Source of the DNA: Lysobacterales bacterium
GTDB taxonomy: Bacteria > Pseudomonadota > Gammaproteobacteria > Xanthomonadales > Rhodanobacteraceae
Length of the DNA stretch: 10,662 nucleotides
Assembly: GCA_013298265.1 (NCBI GenBank)
Contig: JAAFHE010000067.1
Span: 1-10,662, forward strand
Direction: 5' to 3'
Shown in pieces: positions 5,904 through 10,662 of this stretch. Position 1 is the first letter of the stretch, and each line of letters opens with the position of its first letter. A model generated the notes under the pieces. It worked only from the letters and a program-made list of their open reading frames with translations. It was not told where the DNA came from and searched no databases. Made by a program: the position numbers and the translations under genes.

Positions 5904-7244
5904 TCAACGTGCCACGGCGGCGGCGCGCGTGTCCGGCGCGTGACCGCAGATGCGAATCCACGCTGCGATCAGACTCGCGATACAACTCCACAGCAGGTAG
6001 CGGAATTCCGCCGCCGGCGCGAGCACCGCATAGGGCAGGGCGTAGGCCCAGGCACTGGCGCAGAGCCATAGCGCCGGCGCGCTGCGTGAATCGCGCCGGC
6101 GCAGGGCGTGCAGCGTCGCGAACGCGCCTATCAGCAGGTACGGCCAGGCTGCGAACGCGACGGTATCGCGCAGCCGGTCCAAGGCGCGCAGCACCAGTCG
6201 GCGCGGCGCGCTGTCGTGAATCGTGACCACCGGGTTGTCACGGTATTGCACCGGCCCCGGCACAAAGGTCAGCTCGGCCGGTAGCTCGCGCGCACGCGTG
6301 CCGAACAGGTCGGCGAGCAACGCGCTGCGATGAGCGACGTAAGCGCCCGGGTGGCGCGCAACGGTTTTCAGCCAGTCGTGGGTCAGGTGCCGCTGATCTT
6401 CTTCGGGCCAGGGCTGGAATGGATAGCGCACGCCGGCGCGCGGGCTCGCGAACAGTGGCGTGTTGCTCCACGGGACATACGCCGAGGCCAGGTCGGCGAC
6501 GCTGCTCTGCGGCGCCACAGCGTAGTCGGGCAGCAGCATGCGGTTTTCGTGCACCGACATGCCGCTGAGGTCCCACAGCGTCAGCGAGGGCAGAACCGGA
6601 AACCACTGTCGCGTCAGCAGGCGCGTCGTCAGCTGCACGCCGACGAGCAGCAGCATCGTGAACGACGCGGCGACGGCGATCCGTCGCCAGCGCGCGGAAC
6701 GACGTGCGGCGTCATCCACGCCACTGAGCCACAGCAGCAGCGGCACGGCGGCGAACACGCCGTTGTGGCGCTGGCTCGTACCCAGCGCGAGCGCGAACAG
6801 CGCCATGGCAAAAAAGACACGCGAGTCCGTCGCGCGATAACGCAGGATCGCGCCTGTCGCGAACACGAGCAGCGCGAGCAATGCCGTATCGGACCAGATT
6901 TGCGCGAGCAGCCAGCTCGCCGGCGCCAGCGCGAGCACGGCGATGAGTCCGAGACGGAACACCGGGCGGGCCGGCAGCGTCAACGCGATCCAGGCGATGC
7001 CGGTCCAGAACAGCAGCAGCTGTAGCAACAAGATCGGCGCCGGGCCGTCCTGCAACAACAGCGCGACGCGCCAAAGCAGCACGATCCCGATGCCGTTGAT
7101 ATTCGAGACCTCGCCGCTGCGCGCCTGCCACCACTGATAGGCGCTGTCGAACGACAGCCAGCCGGGGTAGAACGCGAGGGCGTAGACGAAGGCGGCAGCC
7201 GCGCAAAGCAGCCAGACGGAAGCGGCGACAGTGCGACGGTGCAT
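5904..7244 (-). CDS. Polytopic membrane protein resembling GT-C glycosyltransferases
   Basis: 446 aa with roughly nine to eleven hydrophobic segments: about 8-26, 52-66, 70-90, 98-115, 117-134, 142-157, 162-174, 188-206, then 362-380, 388-408 and 413-431. Between residues 207 and 360 is a large soluble loop. The first loop after helix 1 carries FYPGWLSFDSAYQWWQA with Asp33, the position of the catalytic Asp in GT-C enzymes. SQRHNG (157-162) and EFRYL (413-417) also resemble conserved spots in such proteins. A lipid-linked sugar transferase acting at the periplasmic face is therefore likely, but no acceptor or sugar can be named. I chose the ATG at 7244 because GCAGGA lies just ahead of it; an ATG at 7283 lacks a ribosome binding site. 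TAGACT at 7289-7284 (minus) could be its -10. The gene stands alone, bracketed by repeat copies A and B. Confidence 0.75.
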   Translation of the reverse strand: MHRRTVAASVWLLCAAAAFVYALAFYPGWLSFDSAYQWWQARSGEVSNINGIGIVLLWRVALLLQDGPAPILLLQLLLFWTGIAWIALTLPARPVFRLGLIAVLALAPASWLLAQIWSDTALLALLVFATGAILRYRATDSRVFFAMALFALALGTSQRHNGVFAAVPLLLWLSGVDDAARRSARWRRIAVAASFTMLLLVGVQLTTRLLTRQWFPVLPSLTLWDLSGMSVHENRMLLPDYAVAPQSSVADLASAYVPWSNTPLFASPRAGVRYPFQPWPEEDQRHLTHDWLKTVARHPGAYVAHRSALLADLFGTRARELPAELTFVPGPVQYRDNPVVTIHDSAPRRLVLRALDRLRDTVAFAAWPYLLIGAFATLHALRRRDSRSAPALWLCASAWAYALPYAVLAPAAEFRYLLWSCIASLIAAWIRICGHAPDTRAAAVAR

Positions 7245-7289
7245 GCAGTCCTGCGGATGAGCGCTGCTGGCCGCAGCGCGCATAGTCTA

Positions 7290-7467
7290 GCCCGCCTTTC
7301 TCACACCCCTTCTACTGCGACCGCCAACAAACTCGCCCTGACGCGTGCTGCTCCCTCGTGTCGGCTCGACGTCGTATCGGCTACGCCTTCGCCGCCACTG
7401 AAGTCCGCGGCGCGCATCAGGACGGCGTCCCGACGGCCTCGCAAAAAACGGGTGTGAAAGACGGGCC
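7290..7467 (+). repeat. Dispersed repeat, copy B, with terminal inverted repeats (MITE-like)
   Basis: The left end GCCCGCCTTTCTCACACCC (7290-7308) and the reverse complement of the right end (7450-7466, GCCCGTCTTTCACACCC) differ by one substitution and a 2-nt gap. They bound a 177-bp unit with no coding capacity of its own. Bases 7360-7467 are homologous to copy A at 5679-5788, in the same orientation. The left end sits only 46 bases from the start codon of the membrane-protein gene and so lies in its promoter. No flanking target duplication is evident. Confidence 0.7.
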
Positions 7468-7608
7468 AGGCTTTCCGGGCGCGTAGGCGCGCCGCGCTGA
7501 GTCTGGCGCCGCATAGCCGACTACGATGCCGCTTCCGGAGCTGGCGTCGTCAAGCGCGGCGTTAGCCGAAAACGGTAGCGCGTTGCTCGTGGGTGTGGCG
7601 TCGGCGAC

Positions 7609-8532
7609 CTATTCGGCGACATAGCGCCAGGCAGCGCTGGTGTCGGGGCGGCGCCAGATCGTGAAGAACGGGATCGGCTTGCGGTTGCCGTCGGGACCCG
7701 CGGCAGTCGGTTGCAGGAACCCGATCGTGATACCGAGGTCGCCGCTGCCGGCGACGATGACTTCGTCGGGCGCCCAGGTCACGGGACTCGTACCGGGTGG
7801 GGTGCCGGCGGAAACCGCAACGGCGATCCTGTCCGCGCCGACGACGACATGCGCGTCGTCCGGTCCGCCCAGATTGATCGCGTCGCTGCTGCCGTACTTG
7901 GCGAAGGCCGGTCCGAGACCGATGCGCTGCGCCTCGTCGGAGAAGGCGCGTTCGGCCTGGTCGAGACTGCGCGTGTATTCCCGCGTGCGGGTCGGGTCAT
8001 GGCTGTCCGGCACCCACCGCGCCGGCAGTGCTGCCGGCATCGGCGTGACCGCTTCCGGCGCCGACTTGCTGCTGCTGCGCTTGTAGACCAGGACACGCCA
8101 GCGATCGTCCCGGCGCACCCAGTAGGCCAGGTATTTCAGAGGCTGCACGCTCTGGTCGGGCTTGTGCAGCGACATGTACCCGAAGGTGAAGCCGTGCTGC
8201 CCGTCGGCCGAAATGCCGCCGCGCTGCGGTGCCCACTCCAGGCGCGAGCTCCCATAGTCCGGTGTGCTGCGCAGGTACTCGCGTGCTTCCGCCAGGCCGC
8301 GCGCGAAGCGATGGCCCGGCACGGGCATGACGACGTCGTCGGCGAACATCGCGCTGAGGCCCGTGACCGGATCGGACTTGGCGCTCGCGGCCGCAAACGC
8401 GCGATCCGCGGCGAGCAACGCGTCGACACCGGCTTGTGCGCCATCGCCGGCATTGCGTGCGAGCGACGCTGTCGTTGGAAGCAATAAAAAGAAGCCGATG
8501 ACACCTATCGATGAACGCAATTTTCGCAACAT
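7609..8532 (-). CDS. Exported protein with two NTF2-like (DUF4440/SnoaL-type) domains
   Basis: 307 aa from the ATG at 8532. Residues 1-25 are a Sec signal peptide (MLRKLRSSIGVIGFFLLLPTTASLA). Domain 1 (about 34-152) opens with a helix VDALLAADRAFAAASA, includes MFADDVVMPVPG, and ends YLAYWVRRDDRWRVLVYK. Domain 2 (about 186-306) repeats the plan: LDQAERAFSDEAQRIGLGPAFAKYGSSDAINLG and a final FFTIWRRPDTSAAWRYVAE. The strand ending in a W-R-x-D-x-x-W-R pattern is typical of the DUF4440 cone fold. Such proteins are usually small-molecule binders or isomerase relatives; no catalytic residues can be assigned. A Pro/Ala-rich linker (158-182) joins the domains. The frame is open upstream to 8838 but has no coding character there. 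It is transcribed divergently from the M28 peptidase, and both are predicted exported. Confidence 0.82.
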   Translation of the reverse strand: MLRKLRSSIGVIGFFLLLPTTASLARNAGDGAQAGVDALLAADRAFAAASAKSDPVTGLSAMFADDVVMPVPGHRFARGLAEAREYLRSTPDYGSSRLEWAPQRGGISADGQHGFTFGYMSLHKPDQSVQPLKYLAYWVRRDDRWRVLVYKRSSSKSAPEAVTPMPAALPARWVPDSHDPTRTREYTRSLDQAERAFSDEAQRIGLGPAFAKYGSSDAINLGGPDDAHVVVGADRIAVAVSAGTPPGTSPVTWAPDEVIVAGSGDLGITIGFLQPTAAGPDGNRKPIPFFTIWRRPDTSAAWRYVAE

Positions 8533-8590
8533 GCTTGTATCCAGGTGTCGGGTGTCGTTTGCGGGCGGCAGCGGACCGCGTCTGCAGCGC

Positions 8591-8599
8591 TGTATAGCA
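8591..8599 (-). promoter_or_regulatory. Extended -10 element for the NTF2-like gene
   Basis: On the minus strand 8599-8591 reads TGCTATACA: the TGn extension followed by TATACA, five of six to TATAAT. The start site would be near 8584, giving a leader of about 50 bases to the ATG at 8532. No good -35 is seen, which extended -10 promoters can tolerate. Confidence 0.45.
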
Positions 8600-8637
8600 A
8601 TGTGGCCGCGAAAATTTGCGCAGCGGCCGGCCAATTC

Positions 8638-8668
8638 GCCGGATCCGGCAAAACCATGACCAAGGTCA
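8638..8668. promoter_or_regulatory. Two 12-bp dyads in the divergent promoter region
   Basis: GCCGGATCCGGC (8638-8649) is a perfect palindrome. TGACC-AA-GGTCA (8657-8668) is a second dyad, its centre 19 bases away. Both lie between the two divergent extended -10 elements, where a shared regulator would be expected to bind. No cognate regulator is encoded nearby. Confidence 0.3.
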
Positions 8669-8774
8669 GACTCCGCCCGCGCGGCAATGCAACGGCCCAC
8701 GAGCGGCACAGTCGCTGCTGGATGAGACGCAGGGCCAGGCTTGCGAGCGCCGTCGCAATCGTGCGTGGTCGCGC

Positions 8775-8783
8775 TGCTAGACT
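8775..8783 (+). promoter_or_regulatory. Extended -10 element for the M28 aminopeptidase gene
   Basis: TGCTAGACT carries the TGn extension with TAGACT as the -10 hexamer (four of six to consensus). The start site would fall near 8790, with GGAG at 8798-8801 as the ribosome binding site and a leader of about 18 bases. It mirrors the minus-strand TGCTATACA at 8599-8591. Confidence 0.4.
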
Positions 8784-8807
8784 CACCTGATTTACTCGGA
8801 GACCCCC

Positions 8808-10142
8808 ATGGTGCCCGTCCTTGGCTTGCTGTTCGCACTGTCGGCCGCCGCGCCGCAGGACCGCGCCGTCGTCCTCGACATCCGGACGGCCAGCGCAGTG
8901 GAGGTCGAGCAGTTCAAGCACGGCGCCGGCGTGCGCTGGTGGGTGGAGCTGGGCACGCGGCTCGTCGTCGGCGGCGAGCCTGCATCGCTGCGTACGCTGG
9001 CCGCGCGGGGCTCCCGGCTCGGTGAAATCGAGGCGATCGACAAGGACGATCTGGCGCTGCGTACGATCAGCTGCGCGCTGCACGAGGAAGCGCCCGGCCA
9101 GTTGCTGGTGCAGAGTGGCCGTTGGCAATTGCGTCGTTTGCCGGCCGGCACGGAATTGCCGCCGTCGCAGCCCGGCCACGATAGCTGGAGGCGCCTCGGT
9201 GAGAACGACATCCTGGCGCGCCAGTATCGGCTCGATGCACCTGCGGGTGCCATGCCGGATCCGCTGGTCGTTCCGCTTGTCGCTCGTATCGATGCCGCGC
9301 GCTGGTTCAGTGACGTCACGCAGCTTGCGAGCTGGGACCGCTCCAGCTACGGCACCACCAGCCTGAACGCCGCGCGCGACTGGATCGGCCTGCAAATGCA
9401 GGGTCTTGGCCTTGCGGTGACCACGCCGGGCTTCAGCATGCCGGGCGCGGGCGGCGGCAGCATCACGCGGCAGAACGTGATTGGCACATGGACCGGTACG
9501 TCGTTGCCGAACGAGTGGATCGTCGTCGGTGCGCACTACGATTCGCGCAACAGCAGCGGCAGCAGCGTGACCAACACGCCGGGAGCGGAAGACAATGCCA
9601 GCGGCTGTGCCGGTGTCATCGAACTTGCCCGTGCCTTGCTGCCGTTCAAGCCGCGGCGATCGATCCTGTTCATGTGCTATGCGGGCGAGGAGCAGGGCCT
9701 GTACGGCAGTACGCGGCACGTGCAGGCGCTGCAGAGCAGCGGCGATCTTGCCAAGGTCAAGTCGGTCGTGATCATGGACATGATCGGCTACAGCGCCGAC
9801 AGCCAGCTCGATGCGCTGTACGAAAGCGAGTCGGCCTATCTGTCCTACCTCAACCGCTTCGGGGCCGCGGCGGCGGCTTATGTGCCGGCCCTGAACGTGA
9901 CCATCAGCACCAATCCGTTCGGTTCCGACCACATGCCGTATCTGGACGCGAACAAGGAAACCGTGCTGGCGATCGAATCGGATTGGGCGAGTTATCCGCA
10001 CTATCACCGCAGCACGGACACGCCGGCCAACATGGGCGTGAACGCGCAGGCCATGGGCGCTGCGATCCTCAAGACCAACGCCGCCGTCCTGGCGGAGCTG
10101 AGTGGTGCTTCGGATCGCATTTTTGCCGATATCGCGCAGTGA
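8808..10142 (+). CDS. Exported M28-family zinc aminopeptidase
   Basis: 444 aa. GGAG six bases ahead fixes the ATG at 8808. The N-terminus (MVPVLGLLFALSAAAPQD) is a short signal peptide lacking basic residues, probably cut after Ala15. Residues about 20-165 form a family-specific N-terminal region; the catalytic domain spans about 170-432. Co-catalytic zinc ligands and the general base are all visible: His243 (VVGAHYDSR), Asp262 (PGAEDNASG, bridging), Glu294 (general base) and Glu295 (AGEEQG), Asp324 (IMDMIGY), and His400 (PHYHRSTDTP). Asp245 is the conserved Asp beside the first ligand, and SDHMPYLD (373-380) is another family hallmark. Relatives include the secreted aminopeptidases of Vibrio, Aeromonas and Streptomyces, which remove N-terminal, mostly hydrophobic, residues from peptides. 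No C-terminal PPC domain is present, so the enzyme is likely periplasmic or secreted without a propeptide at that end. Confidence 0.93.
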   Translation: MVPVLGLLFALSAAAPQDRAVVLDIRTASAVEVEQFKHGAGVRWWVELGTRLVVGGEPASLRTLAARGSRLGEIEAIDKDDLALRTISCALHEEAPGQLLVQSGRWQLRRLPAGTELPPSQPGHDSWRRLGENDILARQYRLDAPAGAMPDPLVVPLVARIDAARWFSDVTQLASWDRSSYGTTSLNAARDWIGLQMQGLGLAVTTPGFSMPGAGGGSITRQNVIGTWTGTSLPNEWIVVGAHYDSRNSSGSSVTNTPGAEDNASGCAGVIELARALLPFKPRRSILFMCYAGEEQGLYGSTRHVQALQSSGDLAKVKSVVIMDMIGYSADSQLDALYESESAYLSYLNRFGAAAAAYVPALNVTISTNPFGSDHMPYLDANKETVLAIESDWASYPHYHRSTDTPANMGVNAQAMGAAILKTNAAVLAELSGASDRIFADIAQ

Positions 10143-10159
10143 GTCTTCGTGGTGCCGCG

Positions 10160-10175
10160 CGGGGCGGACGCCCCG
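10160..10175 (+). terminator. GC hairpin just after the M28 gene
   Basis: CGGGGC, loop GGAC, GCCCCG: a perfect 6-bp stem beginning 18 bases past the stop codon. No U-run follows, so this is at best a weak or Rho-assisted terminator or a 3'-end stabilising hairpin. Confidence 0.35.
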
Positions 10176-10267
10176 TCGTGGGTCACGCCACGTCGGTGCG
10201 AGAGCGGAAATGTCGAAACAGCCTGTCACGTCGTCATCGGACTGCTGGCGGCGCGCTCGCGCAAGAG

Positions 10268-10478
10268 AACCTCTGAACAGGTCCTGGCACAGTCGCTTTT
10301 GTACTCAGCGACAAATCTCCACAACCCCGCAAAATGCCTGCGGTGCAGGCACTAGCCGGTCCGGCCCGCGGGGCGTTCAGAGTGATCAGAACCTGCGGTT
10401 CTGAGCGATCACGCTTCACCGCCGTGACTCCCCAAGGAGGGGCAGAGTCAAAGGCAGACATCGACTTGTTCAGAGGTT
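10268..10478. mobile_element. MITE-like element with 16-bp terminal inverted repeats
   Basis: The left end AACCTCTGAACAGGTC (10268-10283) and the reverse complement of the right end (10463-10478, AACCTCTGAACAAGTC) match at 15 of 16 positions, bounding 211 bp. The interior is a chain of hairpins: 10292-10297/10307-10312 (GTCGCT/AGCGAC), 10336-10341/10345-10350 (GCCTGC/GCAGGC), 10382-10393/10397-10412 (GTGATC+AGAACC against GGTTCT+GATCAC with a 4-nt bulge) and 10425-10430/10445-10450 (TGACTC/GAGTCA). An internal GTTCAGAG (10375-10382) repeats part of the terminal sequence. There is no transposase and no obvious target duplication, so it would need an enzyme in trans. It lies about 125 bases after the M28 gene. 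Confidence 0.65.
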
Positions 10479-10662
10479 TCCACGCGATTCACAAGCCGCT
10501 GCTGCCGCGGCGACGTTGTCGGGAAAAGTGACTCGCCGGTTTCCCGATCGAATGGCGCAAGCCTGGCTTGCCCACGTTCTCCGGAAATCTGTCGCCTGCG
10601 GAATCGGCTTCATTGTTCAGCGAACCGATAATTCCAGTGCCTTACTGGAAGGGATTTTTCCA
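10479..10662. other. Unassigned right-edge sequence with palindromes
   Basis: I see no gene here. The plus-strand frame after the TGA at 10529-10531 stays open to the edge but has no start codon and no recognisable product. Minus-strand frames entering from the right all meet stops within about 50 bases, so the tail of a minus-strand gene ending there cannot be excluded. GCAAGCC (10557-10563) and GGCTTGC (10565-10571) are 7-base arms around a single base. Confidence 0.3.
10632..10659 (+). terminator. Terminator-like hairpin at the right edge
   Basis: TTCCAGT (10632-10638), loop GCCTT, ACTGGAA (10644-10650) is a perfect 7-bp stem followed by GGGATTTTT, so a T5 run starts four bases after the stem. 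The same TGGAA can pair instead with TTCCA at 10658-10662, giving a competing hairpin. No plus-strand gene ends nearby, so its role is unclear. Confidence 0.3.

Noticed and set aside
5904..7244. Membrane gene as cargo of a composite transposon
   Set aside because: The flanking repeats carry no transposase, copy A lacks a left end, and no target duplications are visible. Only repeat bracketing can be claimed.
8505..10229. A 574-codon minus-strand open frame
   Set aside because: It is antisense to the M28 peptidase, whose catalytic motifs are intact. The translation is Arg/His/Gln-rich and resembles no protein.
10149..10355. 68-codon plus-strand frame after the M28 gene (MVPRGADAPSW...)
   Set aside because: It has no ribosome binding site, starts within a terminator-like hairpin and runs into the MITE-like element.
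10234..10461. 75-codon minus-strand frame across the MITE-like element
   Set aside because: It reads through the terminal repeat and the hairpins and has no protein-like features. It is better explained as the reading of a structured repeat.

Overview
This is a GC-rich window of ordinary chromosomal layout from what looks like a gammaproteobacterium of the Xanthomonadales/Lysobacterales type (Rhodanobacteraceae or Lysobacteraceae). That placement is inferred from base composition, the many exported proteins and peptidases, and short palindromic or inverted-repeat intergenic elements. No taxonomic marker gene is present. I count eight coding sequences, seven complete and one cut by the left edge. 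I see no rRNA, tRNA, CRISPR array or transposase gene.

Region 1 (1-1919, all minus strand). Reading leftwards there is an XRE-type helix-turn-helix regulator with a C-terminal cupin domain, a six-segment membrane protein with a potassium-channel-like pore loop, and the first 104 codons of an exported SxxK serine hydrolase. Region 2 (1920-3542) is a divergent control region followed by a plus-strand M24 (creatinase / Xaa-Pro peptidase fold) metallohydrolase with all five metal ligands. Its promoter is readable (TTGACT, 17 nt, TAATTT). The spacer holds an AT-rich dyad that could be the cupin regulator's operator. The whole leader from the -10 to the Shine-Dalgarno is two head-to-tail copies of a 32-bp hairpin-forming repeat.

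Region 3 (3554-5414, minus) is a probable two-gene operon: a small exported protein of unknown function followed by an exported transglutaminase-like protease-fold protein with an intact Cys-His-Asp triad. It converges on the M24 gene with only 11 bases between the stop codons. Region 4 (5415-7608) holds a polytopic membrane protein resembling GT-C glycosyltransferases, bracketed by two copies of a dispersed repeat. The right-hand copy is a 177-bp unit with terminal inverted repeats.

Region 5 (7609-10142) is a divergent pair: an exported protein with two NTF2-like (DUF4440/SnoaL-type) domains on the minus strand and an exported M28 zinc aminopeptidase on the plus strand. Between them lie two back-to-back extended -10 motifs and two 12-bp dyads. 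Region 6 (10143-10662) has no convincing gene. It contains a 211-bp MITE-like element with 16-bp terminal inverted repeats and a chain of internal hairpins, then a hairpin at the window edge.

Functionally the window is dominated by peptide handling (M24 peptidase, M28 aminopeptidase, transglutaminase-like protein, serine hydrolase) and envelope proteins. I found no clear defence, toxin-antitoxin or biosynthetic system. The less ordinary items are the tandem-repeat leader of the M24 gene, the repeat-bracketed membrane-protein gene, the MITE-like element, and the small-protein/transglutaminase pair.
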